This document shows, in pieces, positions 1 to 8,855 of a DNA stretch of 64,000 bases. How positions within the stretch are numbered: position 1 is the first letter of the stretch; every line of letters starts with the position of its first letter. Below the pieces are notes generated by a model. That model was not told where the DNA came from. It saw only the letters and a program-made list of their open reading frames with translations, and did not search any database. The position numbers and the translations under genes were made by a program. The stretch lies in assembly GCF_900198605.1 (NCBI RefSeq), contig NZ_FZPJ01000009.1, forward strand, positions 1 to 64,000. Direction: 5' to 3'. This DNA is from Helicobacter mesocricetorum (GTDB lineage Bacteria; Campylobacterota; Campylobacteria; Campylobacterales; Helicobacteraceae).

Positions 1-149
1 AGTGTGGTTTAAGATTATAAAAAGTTACATATTTTTTATCTATCAAAGAGGAATTAAAATTTCTTCTAAATTTTATATTCAAATTATATACAAAGTTCGT
101 TAGGATTACTCATTATCAGTTTTAAGCATATTACTTTAAGGAGAAATTG

Positions 150-1115
150 ATGAAATTTAAAGTTTTTGTATCTTTTTTGGCTTTTGTTGGAGTTTTGTTC
201 GCAGAACCTAGACAGCCGGAGTGTATAGCTCCTGCTAAACCCGGAGGAGGGTTTGATTTGACTTGTAAATTAGCACAAATAAGTCTAGCAGATAGCGGAA
301 TCTTGAAAAAGACTATGCGTGTAACTTATATGCCCGGGGGAGTTGGCGTTGTCGCTTATAATGCGATGATTAATTCTAAAGCTAAAGATTCTAATATTAT
401 TGTGGCTTTTTCGAGTGGAACATTGCTTAATATCGCCACAGGAAAGCATGGTAAATATAATGAAAATGATGTGAAATGGCTTGCAACAGCGGGAGTAGAT
501 TATTCGGCGATTTATGTTAAAGCGGATTCCAAATACCAAAGCTTAAAGCAACTCCTTGATGATTTAAGGGCTAATCCTCAAGCACTTAGTTTTGGTGCTG
601 CAGGGAGTGTTGGCGGACAAGATTGGATGGTTACTGCCTTGCTTGCGAAGTCTGCTAATGTGAATATTAAAAATACTCGTTATGTCGCTTTTGAAGGTGG
701 AGGCGATACGATGATTTCTTTGCTTGGTGGGCATATTGATGCTGCTGTGCAAGGGCTTGGTGAGCTAGTGCCTCAATTAGAATCAGGGAGTATAAGGATT
801 TTAGCTATCTTTTCAGAAGAGCGTTTGAAGCTTAATGACAAAATAGCGCAGATTCCTACTGCCAAGGAATTAGGATATGATGTTGTGTGGCCAGCCATTC
901 GTGGATATTATATGGCTCCTAAGGTTGCACAAAAAGATTATGAGTGGTGGCTTAGTGCTTTTGAAAGGCTTTGGGAGACTCCATCTTTTCAGCAACAAAG
1001 GGAGCAGAGGGCTTTATTTGAGTTTAATAAAAGCGGTAAGGAATTAGAAGAATTTGTCAAAAAGCAAACTTATCAAATGCGTCAATTGGCTAAAGAATTC
1101 CAGCTTATTCAATAA
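150..1115 (+). CDS. tctC: TctC periplasmic solute-binding protein (Bug family)
   Basis: Extracytoplasmic binding protein of a tripartite tricarboxylate transporter; it should capture a carboxylate in the periplasm and deliver it to TctAB. The first 18 residues form a signal peptide ending LFA. The mature N-terminus carries the Bug-family motif IAPAKPGGGFD, where the backbone grips a carboxylate. ATG at 150 was chosen over an in-frame TTG at 147 because AAGGAG (138-143) is ideally spaced from it. The 321 residues match the family. tctB follows after 10 nt and tctA after that, so the three form one operon. Family and partnership are clear; the substrate (citrate, another di- or tricarboxylate, or an aromatic acid) cannot be read from the sequence. 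Confidence 0.9.
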   Translation: MKFKVFVSFLAFVGVLFAEPRQPECIAPAKPGGGFDLTCKLAQISLADSGILKKTMRVTYMPGGVGVVAYNAMINSKAKDSNIIVAFSSGTLLNIATGKHGKYNENDVKWLATAGVDYSAIYVKADSKYQSLKQLLDDLRANPQALSFGAAGSVGGQDWMVTALLAKSANVNIKNTRYVAFEGGGDTMISLLGGHIDAAVQGLGELVPQLESGSIRILAIFSEERLKLNDKIAQIPTAKELGYDVVWPAIRGYYMAPKVAQKDYEWWLSAFERLWETPSFQQQREQRALFEFNKSGKELEEFVKKQTYQMRQLAKEFQLIQ

Positions 1116-1125
1116 ATAAGTTAAT

Positions 1126-1563
1126 ATGTTAAGCATCCGCATTTTTGCTCTACTTTTTATATTTTTAAGCCTTGTTTTAATGCATTATGGGCTTGGTATA
1201 AAAAGTGAGTTTAGCTATGAACCTCTAGGACCGCGTCCTTTTCCCTTAGCAACACTTGCTTTAATAGCTCTTTGTAATGTTTTACTTTTGTTTTTTTCAG
1301 AACAAACAAAAATCCAATGGCCTAGTCTCAAGCTATTGCAATCTTTAGCTTTTTTGCTCTTAAATTTCTTTTGCTATGCTTGGGCTTTTGAGTATTTGGG
1401 ATTTTTGTTTGCAAGTGCGATTTTTATATTTTTTGTTGCTCTTATTTTTGGGGCTAGAGTTTTTCCTGCTCTTGTTTTTGCGGTATTGTGTAGTTTGGCA
1501 TTATTTTGTCTTTTTGATACTCTTATGCAAATTACTTTGCCACAAGGTGAGATATTTGCATAA
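1126..1563 (+). CDS. tctB: TctB small membrane subunit of tripartite tricarboxylate transporter
   Basis: Small, poorly conserved integral membrane subunit of TctABC. The 145 residues contain four hydrophobic stretches (about residues 3-22, 38-56, 67-90 and 92-132, the last probably two helices), the usual TctB pattern. A conserved-looking GPRPFPLA segment lies after the first helix. It sits between tctC and tctA in the standard C-B-A order. Sequence identity of TctB proteins is low, so the call rests mainly on topology and position. Confidence 0.85.
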   Translation: MLSIRIFALLFIFLSLVLMHYGLGIKSEFSYEPLGPRPFPLATLALIALCNVLLLFFSEQTKIQWPSLKLLQSLAFLLLNFFCYAWAFEYLGFLFASAIFIFFVALIFGARVFPALVFAVLCSLALFCLFDTLMQITLPQGEIFA

Positions 1564-1609
1564 CATTAATCTTGGTGTAGGGTTAAGATTGTAAAAGTGA
1601 AAGGATAGA

Positions 1610-3103
1610 ATGGATATATGGAATTATCTCTTACAGGGCTTTAGTGTAGCCCTTAGCTTGGAGAATTTGATTATTGCGATGATTGGTTGTTTGATAGGGA
1701 CGATAGTAGGGATGTTGCCCGGGTTGGGACCTATTAATGGTGTCGCTATTTTGCTTCCTTTGGCTTACTCCATAGGGCTTGAACCTGCTTCAGCGTTGAT
1801 TTTGTTAGCCACTGTTTATCTTGGGTGTGAATATGGTGGTAGGATTTCTTCGATTTTACTTGGGATACCCGGAGATGCGGCAGCTATTATGACGACTTTG
1901 GATGGGTATCCGCTTGCCAAATCAGGAGAGGCTGGGAAGGCTCTTTGTATTTCGGCTATAAGCTCTTTTATTGGTTCTTTTATAGCTATTGTTGGGATTG
2001 TTTTATTTGCTCCTTTGTTGGCTAAATGGTCTTTAAGCTTTGGACCTACTGAATATTTTGCTTTGATAGTGTTTGCTTTGGCGACTTTAGGTTCTATGAT
2101 GGCGCAAAAACCTATTCGTTCATTTATGGCTGCTCTTATTGGGTTGTTTTTGACAACAATAGGCATAGATGGGAATTCGGGTGTTTATCGCTTTACCTTT
2201 GAGAATCCTCATTTATTTGATGGGATTCCTTTTATTATCCTTGTTATTGGTTTATTTTCTATTAGCGAGATTTTGTTGATTTTAGAAAATACTCATACCG
2301 GTGGGGTTGTTATCAAAAAAACAGGAAGGCTTTTGATTAGCTTAAAGGAGTTTTTTTATTGTTTTTGGGTGATTATAAGGTCTGGGGTTACAGGATTTTT
2401 TGTAGGTGTGTTGCCCGGGGCTGGTGCTACCATAGCAAGTGCGATTTCTTATATGAATGAAAAAAAGTTAGCGGGTAAAGAGGGAAAGTTTGGAGAGGGG
2501 GATTTAAAGGGTATTGCAGCACCAGAGGCTGCGAATAATGCTTCAGCTTGTGGTTCTTTTATTCCTATGCTAACTTTAGGGCTTCCCGGCTCTGGGACGA
2601 CTGCAGTAATGATAGGGGCTTTAAGTCTTTATAATATTAATCCCGGTCCTAGTATGTTTAATGAGCAGCCTGATATTGTTTGGGGGATTATTGCTTCTTT
2701 GCTGATTGCAAATATTTTATTGCTCATTTTAAATATTCCTTTAATTGGGGTTTTTGTAAGAATCTTAAATGTTCCTACTTGGATTTTAGCACCTATTATT
2801 GCCGTGATTTCTGTTATTGGGATTTATTCGATTAATAGCACAAATTTTGATATTTTTTTAATCATTATTATTGGTATAGCGGGTTATTTTTTGAGAAAAC
2901 TTGCTTTTCCTATGGCACCTTTAATCTTAGGTTTTGTCTTGGGGGAGCTTTTAGAAGTGAATTTAAGGAGAGCCTTGTCTATTAGTGGTGGAGATTTTTC
3001 AATTTTATGGCGGGGCTATATTGCACAGGTTTTATTGGTTATGGCTGTTTTGATTGTTGTTGTGCCTTTAGTCTATAAATATTACAAGAAGTCTAAGGCT
3101 TAA
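1610..3103 (+). CDS. tctA: TctA large permease of tripartite tricarboxylate transporter
   Basis: Main membrane channel of a secondary, cation-coupled carboxylate importer. The 497 residues have about 11-12 hydrophobic helices. The two glycine/proline-rich family signatures are present: GTIVGMLPGLGP near residues 30-41 and GVLPGAGATIAS near residues 265-276, related by an internal repeat. ATG at 1610 follows a purine-rich AAAGGA site. No tctDE two-component regulator is encoded beside the operon, unlike many proteobacterial loci. Such transporters are unusual in described Helicobacter, so the operon may be an accessory nutrient system of this lineage. Confidence 0.93.
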   Translation: MDIWNYLLQGFSVALSLENLIIAMIGCLIGTIVGMLPGLGPINGVAILLPLAYSIGLEPASALILLATVYLGCEYGGRISSILLGIPGDAAAIMTTLDGYPLAKSGEAGKALCISAISSFIGSFIAIVGIVLFAPLLAKWSLSFGPTEYFALIVFALATLGSMMAQKPIRSFMAALIGLFLTTIGIDGNSGVYRFTFENPHLFDGIPFIILVIGLFSISEILLILENTHTGGVVIKKTGRLLISLKEFFYCFWVIIRSGVTGFFVGVLPGAGATIASAISYMNEKKLAGKEGKFGEGDLKGIAAPEAANNASACGSFIPMLTLGLPGSGTTAVMIGALSLYNINPGPSMFNEQPDIVWGIIASLLIANILLLILNIPLIGVFVRILNVPTWILAPIIAVISVIGIYSINSTNFDIFLIIIIGIAGYFLRKLAFPMAPLILGFVLGELLEVNLRRALSISGGDFSILWRGYIAQVLLVMAVLIVVVPLVYKYYKKSKA

Positions 3104-3148
3104 TTTGTGGAAAATAGGGCTTATGTAAATTTAATAAAAGAATAAAAG

Positions 3149-3156
3149 TATAAAAT
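3149..3156 (+). promoter_or_regulatory. Probable -10 box upstream of the thioredoxin/ccsBA pair
   Basis: TATAAAAT overlaps an upstream in-frame ATG (3155). A transcript starting about 6 nt downstream would exclude that ATG and support translation from 3185. Confidence 0.4.
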
Positions 3157-3184
3157 GCCAAAATATTTTATTAAAGGTTTAAGA

Positions 3185-3778
3185 ATGCGTATATTGATTA
3201 CTAATCTAATGAGTTTTGCAGTCATTACTTTGTTGCTTGGCTGTGAAAAGGCAGATTCTAGTGTTATCTCTGAAGGGACAAATACTCCAAAAAAGCATTT
3301 AGAGGAGATGAATAGTATTGATAAAAATTCCTATGCGGAAGTAGCGGATGTATTTTTGGAGACGCAAAATATTACTACACAGGATAAGCCTTATTTTTTA
3401 GTTTTTGGTGCTAATGGTTGTTTGTATTGTGAGAGATTAAAAACGCTTATTAAGCAAGATTTGCAAATTAAAGAAACCCTGCAAACGAGCTTTTCTCCTT
3501 ATTATATTAATCTTAGTTATTCTAAAAAACATAATGTTGATTTTCTAAATAAGGAATTATCGACGGCTAAGTTGGGGCAAATATATGGTGTTCGCTCAAC
3601 TCCTACATTGGTCTTTCTTAATGCTAATGGGGATACTTTGCTAGTCTATCCGGGATATATGCAAAAGGAGCGATTTATGACTACCTTAGAGTTTTTAAAA
3701 AATCCAGATATTGCTAAGTTGGATGAAAAAACCATAGCAATGAGATTACGCGATTTGTTTGAACAAAAGAAGATTTAA
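3185..3778 (+). CDS. Periplasmic thioredoxin-like lipoprotein (HP0377/CcmG-like)
   Basis: Membrane-anchored periplasmic thiol oxidoreductase. The start at 3185 has AAAGG seven bases upstream and gives a signal peptide with lipobox LLLGC (Cys20); an in-frame ATG at 3155 would add ten residues and overlaps a likely -10 box. The active site is C79-L-Y-C82, and a VRSTPTLVF segment supplies the cis-proline loop. The next gene encodes CcsBA. H. pylori HP0377, next to the CcsBA gene HP0378, keeps apocytochrome c cysteines reduced, and its CSYC site resembles CLYC. The same role is inferred here; a disulfide isomerase activity is also possible. Confidence 0.75.
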   Translation: MRILITNLMSFAVITLLLGCEKADSSVISEGTNTPKKHLEEMNSIDKNSYAEVADVFLETQNITTQDKPYFLVFGANGCLYCERLKTLIKQDLQIKETLQTSFSPYYINLSYSKKHNVDFLNKELSTAKLGQIYGVRSTPTLVFLNANGDTLLVYPGYMQKERFMTTLEFLKNPDIAKLDEKTIAMRLRDLFEQKKI

Positions 3779-3838
3779 TTAACTAATGGTTAGCAGTTTT
3801 TGTTATAGAATTTGTTTATTTTAAAAAGAAAGGAATTA

Positions 3839-6625
3839 ATGGAACTGCGAATTTTTGTTAATGGAATCATTAAAAGCTTTTGTAATTTTTGGGTTATGAT
3901 TACATTGTTGCTTATGTATGCCACAGCCTGTGGTGTAGCAACTTTTATAGAAAATGATTATGGGACTCCAGCTGCTAAGGCTTTGATTTATAATACACAA
4001 TGGTTTGACTTATTGCATTTACTTTTGGTGCTAAATCTTATTGGTGTTTTAATACGATCCCGTGCTTGGCAGAGAAAAAAATACGCAAGTGTGCTTTTTC
4101 ATTCTTCTTTGGTTGTGATTTTTATAGGAGCAGCTATCACTAGATATTATGGCTTTGAAGGTGTTATGCATATAAGAGAGGGAGATAGGAGCAATGTCCT
4201 GCAATCCCAAGAGGAATTTTTGACTATTTTAGCAAAGATAGATGATAAGGCGTATCGTGCATTTTTTCCTACAACTATTACTTCTTTGGTGCAAAAAAAA
4301 TTCGATGAAAAAATGCTTTTTTTAAATAATGAATTGCGTGTAAGATTGCTAGAGTATCTCCCTGCAGAAGATAAAATGGGTATTGATGGTTTAAAGGTAG
4401 AAGTTAGCTATGGGGGGGCTAGGGAAATTATTAATGTAGAAAAAAATATAATGGGACAAGCTCCTGTCCTCTTTAGCTTAGGTGATGCAAAATTTGGTTT
4501 AGAGTGGGGTAGTAGGGCTATCACACTTCCTTTTACCCTAGAATTAAAAGACTTTGAGCTTGATAGGTATCCGGGATCTATGAGTCCTTCTTCTTATGCT
4601 TCAGAAATTGTTTTAATTGATGAGGAAAATAATCTTAAAGAATCGCATAGAATCTTTATGAATAATGTTTTGGATTATGGTGGTTTTAGGTTTTTTCAAT
4701 CTTCTTATGATCAAGATGAATTAGGGACAATATTATCTGTAAATAGAGATCCCGGCAAAATCCCAACTTATATTGGTTATGCTATGCTAACTTTAGGGCT
4801 TTTGTGGTCATTTTTTGCAAAAAATGGGAGATTTTATAAGCTGGGTCAATATCTCAAGATGCAGAATCTAGCTATCGCCTTTACCCTCATAAGTGCCTTT
4901 TTTATGAGTTATCCTGCTTATGCACAGAATATTCAAGAGGATTCTCAAAGGTTTGATAATGAGCTACTTAGTAATGAGAATATTTTAGATTTACTAGAAA
5001 GTCTTAAGAGTAAATCTTTGCCACATTCTAAAGAGTTTGGAAGACTTCTTGTGCAAGACTTTGGTGGTAGGATAAAACCTGTGGATACAATGGCTATGGA
5101 ATATATTCATAAAATGACTAAGAAAGATGAGTTTTTAGGTCTTAATAATATGCAGTTATTTTTAGGGATGATGATGTATCCTAATGAGTTTAAAAAAATC
5201 AAAATGATTGCTATTTCTACCCCAAAACTTAAAGAAATTATAGGTGTGGATTCTAAAGATAGATATATTGCTTTTGATGATGTATTTCTTGATGGTGAAT
5301 ATAAATTAGTTAATTATTTAGAGGAAGCTAATAGAAAAAAGCCTTCTATGCGTGATAAGTTTGATAAGGATGTGTTAAGTGTTGATGAACGCATTAATGT
5401 GGCTTATTTAATTTATACTGCTCAAAGTTTGCGCGTTATTCCTGATTTTAGAGAAGAAAGCACGACTTGGTATGCACCAACGGAGGCAATGATTGATTTT
5501 AGTCAAAAGGATACAGAGCAGTTGCGTAAGCTTTTTCAAGCGTATTTTGCAAGTTTTCATCAAGGTTTGGTGGAAGATAATTGGGAAAACGCTAGTTTAG
5601 CCCTTGTGGCATTGCAAAAGATTCAGCAAAAATTTGGTGAGGGGTTATTGCCTCCGCATTCTAAGATTACTTTAGAGATTTTTTTAAACCATTATAATAT
5701 TTTTGATAATTTGACTTTTTTTTATATTTTGGCGGGAGTGTTGTTATTTGTCCTTGTCTTAGTGCAGATTTTACGAAATAAAAATATTAATATCTTGCCC
5801 ACTAAAGTTATTTATTGGGTGATTGTGATTTTGGTGCTTTTACATACATTTGGATTGGGTGTGCGCTGGTATGTAGGAGGACACGCACCTTGGAGTAATG
5901 CTTATGAATCTATGATTTATATTGCGTGGGCAGCTGGAATTGCTGGAGTAGTGTTTTTTTCTAGGAGTTTCTTAGCCCTTGCCACGGCAAGTTTTCTAGC
6001 TGGAATCTCCCTTTTTGTTGCTCATTTGGGTCTTATGGATCCACAAATTGGGAATTTAATCCCTGTTTTGAAATCGTATTGGCTAAATATTCATGTCTCT
6101 ATTATCACCGCAAGTTATGGATTTTTAGGACTTTGTTTTATGCTAGGTGCTATTACTTTATTGCTCTTTGTGTTTCGTTCAAAGAAATATTTGCAAATTG
6201 ATCAGACAATTTTGACTTTGCATACCATTAATGAAATGTCGATGATTTTAGGTTTGGCAATGCTTGCTATTGGGAATTTTTTAGGTGGAGTATGGGCTAA
6301 TGAATCTTGGGGGAGATATTGGGGATGGGATGCAAAGGAGACTTGGGCTTTAATATCTATTGCTATCTATGCTGTGGTTTTGCATATAAGATTTTTACCT
6401 AAAGGAGATAATCCTTATATTTTCGCAGTTTTAAGCGTTGTGGCGTTTTATTCTATTTTAATGACTTATTTTGGCGTGAATTTTTATCTCTCTGGACTTC
6501 ATTCTTATGCTGCTGGAGATCCTCTGCCAATTCCTGTATTTTTATACTATTTTGTCGTGGCGACGATTCTTTTGATAATTGTTGCGGCAAGAAAGAGAGA
6601 TTTAGAGCCTCCAAAACTCCCTTAA
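3839..6625 (+). CDS. ccsBA: CcsBA fused cytochrome c synthase (system II)
   Basis: Fused ResB/CcsB and ResC/CcsA that carries heme across the inner membrane and attaches it to CxxCH motifs of periplasmic c-type cytochromes. The 928 residues have N-terminal ResB-like helices, a large periplasmic domain in the middle, and a C-terminal CcsA part. The tryptophan-rich WWD motif (RYWGWDAKETW) is near residues 822-835, with candidate heme-ligand histidines such as that in GGHAPWSNAYES before it. ATG at 3839 is preceded by AAAGGA; an upstream TTG at 3812 lacks such a site. Single-chain CcsBA is typical of epsilonproteobacteria. A 7-G run (4412-4418) lies inside the gene. Confidence 0.95.
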   Translation: MELRIFVNGIIKSFCNFWVMITLLLMYATACGVATFIENDYGTPAAKALIYNTQWFDLLHLLLVLNLIGVLIRSRAWQRKKYASVLFHSSLVVIFIGAAITRYYGFEGVMHIREGDRSNVLQSQEEFLTILAKIDDKAYRAFFPTTITSLVQKKFDEKMLFLNNELRVRLLEYLPAEDKMGIDGLKVEVSYGGAREIINVEKNIMGQAPVLFSLGDAKFGLEWGSRAITLPFTLELKDFELDRYPGSMSPSSYASEIVLIDEENNLKESHRIFMNNVLDYGGFRFFQSSYDQDELGTILSVNRDPGKIPTYIGYAMLTLGLLWSFFAKNGRFYKLGQYLKMQNLAIAFTLISAFFMSYPAYAQNIQEDSQRFDNELLSNENILDLLESLKSKSLPHSKEFGRLLVQDFGGRIKPVDTMAMEYIHKMTKKDEFLGLNNMQLFLGMMMYPNEFKKIKMIAISTPKLKEIIGVDSKDRYIAFDDVFLDGEYKLVNYLEEANRKKPSMRDKFDKDVLSVDERINVAYLIYTAQSLRVIPDFREESTTWYAPTEAMIDFSQKDTEQLRKLFQAYFASFHQGLVEDNWENASLALVALQKIQQKFGEGLLPPHSKITLEIFLNHYNIFDNLTFFYILAGVLLFVLVLVQILRNKNINILPTKVIYWVIVILVLLHTFGLGVRWYVGGHAPWSNAYESMIYIAWAAGIAGVVFFSRSFLALATASFLAGISLFVAHLGLMDPQIGNLIPVLKSYWLNIHVSIITASYGFLGLCFMLGAITLLLFVFRSKKYLQIDQTILTLHTINEMSMILGLAMLAIGNFLGGVWANESWGRYWGWDAKETWALISIAIYAVVLHIRFLPKGDNPYIFAVLSVVAFYSILMTYFGVNFYLSGLHSYAAGDPLPIPVFLYYFVVATILLIIVAARKRDLEPPKLP

Positions 6626-6652
6626 AGTAATAAAGGAGGTCAATTTTGTTTA

Positions 6653-7318
6653 TTAATGTGCTTGAATGTTTGTGTGCTTTGCATAAGTTCGGACGATTAA
6701 AGAGAGGATAAAGCAAACGATAAAATATAATCCCGCTACGGTGGCAAATACCGTAACGATTTCTTGAAAACTTGTAGAGCGCGCTAAAATATCTTTTGAA
6801 ACATTAGTTAGTTCTACAACATTTAATGCAGCAAGAAAAGAAGTATCTTTGATAGTCGTAACACATTGTGATAAGATGGTGGGAGTTACTTTGCGGTAGC
6901 ATTGTGGAAAGATTATATACCATAATGTAAAGGGGAAGTTAAAGCCTTGTGAGGCAGCAGCTTCGAATTGTCCTTTGGGGATAGAATTTAGTCCTCCGCG
7001 AATAATTTCTGCCATTACAGAAGAAGTATAAAGAAATAAGCCAATAGTTCCAAGCACTGCGTAATTTGCAGGTATCCCAAGCATAATAGGTAGAACAAAA
7101 CAGGCTGCATACATCCATAATAACAGAGGAGTATTTCTAAAAACCTCTATATAGATTCCAGCTAAATATCCCCAAAATTTACCAGCACCATAAGTGCCAT
7201 AGTTTCTCATTACTGCAAGGATAGAACCAAAAATAATTGCTCCACCTGCGGCAAAAAATGCCATAATGATGGTGAGTTTTAATCCGCCTAGTAGCGCATA
7301 AAAATCAATGATATTCAT
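6653..7318 (-). CDS. PEB1 system amino-acid ABC permease, second subunit
   Basis: Inner-membrane permease of the polar amino-acid (HisMQ/GlnP) family, 221 residues with about five helices and the EAA loop around EVFRNTPLL and GLNSIPKGQFEAAASQG. It pairs with the permease encoded just upstream. The reading frame is open back to 7363, but ATG at 7318 was chosen because AAGG precedes it and it overlaps the upstream stop by 14 nt, as expected for translational coupling. It is the last gene of a pebC-peb1A-permease-permease operon ordered as Cj0922c-Cj0919c of C. jejuni, and it converges on ccsBA. Confidence 0.9.
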   Translation of the reverse strand: MNIIDFYALLGGLKLTIIMAFFAAGGAIIFGSILAVMRNYGTYGAGKFWGYLAGIYIEVFRNTPLLLWMYAACFVLPIMLGIPANYAVLGTIGLFLYTSSVMAEIIRGGLNSIPKGQFEAAASQGFNFPFTLWYIIFPQCYRKVTPTILSQCVTTIKDTSFLAALNVVELTNVSKDILARSTSFQEIVTVFATVAGLYFIVCFILSLIVRTYAKHTNIQAH

Positions 7319-8018
7319 TTCCGCCAACCTTGTTAAATATGTCTTTTTTGATCTTTTCTTCATAGAAGCGCGTAAAAATGGCTAAAGCATAACAAGTTAT
7401 GAAATAAAAGGCTCCAGCAATTACATACGCAGGTGCATAATTAAGGCTTGATTGTGCATAAGAATCCGCATTATACATAATTTCTGCACCTGCTATAATA
7501 GCCAATACAGAGGTGTTTTTGATGAGATTGACTGCTTGATTAGTCGCTGGAGGTAGAATTATTTTGATAGTCTGTGGCAAAATAATATAAAACATTTTTT
7601 GCATATAATTAAAACCCTGCGAAGTAGCAGCTTCAAATTGTCCTTTTGGGATAGATTGGATTCCACTTCGCATTACCTCACTCATATATGCTCCTGTATA
7701 AACACCAATCCCAACTACACCGATAGTAAAAACATCAAGTGTGATACCAATATAGGGGACTTTGGGCAGAACATAATACAAAAAGAATAAATTAATAAGT
7801 AAGGGTGTATTTTGAAAGAATTCTACATACACTCTAGCCCACCATCGTAATATTGCAAATTTACCTGTTGCCATCAGGGCGTGAAATACCCCCATAATAA
7901 TTGCAATGCTTAATGCTAAGATAGAGATTAAAAGTGTATAGCCAAAGCCTTCAAAAAATACATTAATATGGGAGAGAGTATCAACCCATCTCCATAATGC
8001 AAAAGGTGAATCACTCAT
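7305..8018 (-). CDS. PEB1 system amino-acid ABC permease, first subunit
   Basis: Partner permease, 237 residues, same polar amino-acid family as the following gene, with the sequence IQSIPKGQFEAATSQG in the cytoplasmic loop that contacts the ATPase. GGAG lies upstream of ATG 8018, and the gap to peb1A is 22 nt. The two permeases share the EFFQNTPLL/EVFRNTPLL block, showing their common origin. They should form the heterodimeric channel for the amino acid bound by Peb1A. Confidence 0.9.
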   Translation of the reverse strand: MSDSPFALWRWVDTLSHINVFFEGFGYTLLISILALSIAIIMGVFHALMATGKFAILRWWARVYVEFFQNTPLLINLFFLYYVLPKVPYIGITLDVFTIGVVGIGVYTGAYMSEVMRSGIQSIPKGQFEAATSQGFNYMQKMFYIILPQTIKIILPPATNQAVNLIKNTSVLAIIAGAEIMYNADSYAQSSLNYAPAYVIAGAFYFITCYALAIFTRFYEEKIKKDIFNKVGGNEYH

Positions 8019-8040
8019 TGTATCTCCAAAGATTAAAGTA

Positions 8041-8832
8041 TTATTTTAAATTCCATTTTTTCGCAAGTTCATTGATAGCAACATTGTTATTGCGAACAAA
8101 GTCATTGACATATTTACTCCATTGCGTATCACTTTTGCGCGTTACAATTCCGTATTCTTGAGGGTTGAGACTATCTTCTAAAATAATATTATTATCATCT
8201 AAATATCCGCGTAAGATGGATTTATCCACAGAGAATGCGTCAATCCGCTTAGAATCTAATGCGGCTTTTAAAGATGGATAATCTGGTAGTTCTTGCACTT
8301 TAACTTTAATACTTGCTTCTTCTGCGGCTTCCAAAACAGCTTTTTTGGTGGTTGCTGCCTGTGCTACGCCAATTGTTTTGCCATCTAGGCTTTTAAAATT
8401 GGTGAAATTATTTTCTCTTAACACTAAAAAGCCAATAGGATCACTATAATAAGAATCGGTGAAATTATAGGTTTTCTTTCTTTCTTCTGTGATAGTAAAA
8501 GTTGCAATTACCGCATCTAATGTGCCATTATCAAGTAGTGGTCCTCGTGTTTTTGCAGTTACGGGTTCTAGCTTTATTTTATTTTCATCCCCTAGAATTT
8601 CTTTGGCAAGCATTTTTGCCATATCAATTTCAAAGCCTTCAATTTCGTTAGTCTTTGGATTAAGTAAGCCAAAGTTTGGTGCATCTTTTTTGACGCCTAC
8701 TACAAGTTCTCCACGCTTTTTGATAGTATCAAGTGTGCTTGTTTGTTCATTGCTATTGTTACTACACGCAATGAGTAGAGGGATAAAACCTATGCTAAGT
8801 CCTACTAGTATGTTTTTATATAACTTTTTCAT
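8041..8832 (-). CDS. peb1A: PEB1-type aspartate/glutamate-binding protein
   Basis: Periplasmic binding protein for acidic amino acids, closely similar to C. jejuni PEB1a: shared stretches include KTRGPLLDNG, DAVIATFTIT, GVAQAATTKKA and DAFSVDKSIL. The 263 residues start with a signal sequence ending in lipobox LIAC (Cys23) followed by Ser, so this version looks like an outer-membrane or surface-displayed lipoprotein. In C. jejuni PEB1a both imports Asp/Glu and acts as an adhesin; the transport role is well supported here, adhesion is only a possibility. Confidence 0.93.
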   Translation of the reverse strand: MKKLYKNILVGLSIGFIPLLIACSNNSNEQTSTLDTIKKRGELVVGVKKDAPNFGLLNPKTNEIEGFEIDMAKMLAKEILGDENKIKLEPVTAKTRGPLLDNGTLDAVIATFTITEERKKTYNFTDSYYSDPIGFLVLRENNFTNFKSLDGKTIGVAQAATTKKAVLEAAEEASIKVKVQELPDYPSLKAALDSKRIDAFSVDKSILRGYLDDNNIILEDSLNPQEYGIVTRKSDTQWSKYVNDFVRNNNVAINELAKKWNLK

Positions 8833-8855
8833 ATAAACTCCTTGAATAAATTAAG

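Noticed and set aside
285-539. Open frames of 60-170 codons antisense to tctC, tctA, pit, der and others
   Set aside because: They lie opposite well-recognised genes, lack ribosome sites and show no recognisable protein features.
7319-7363. Longer N-terminus (MKKRSKKTY...) for the second PEB1 permease
   Set aside because: The ATG at 7318 has a ribosome site and yields the normal family N-terminus; the extension lies entirely within the upstream permease gene.
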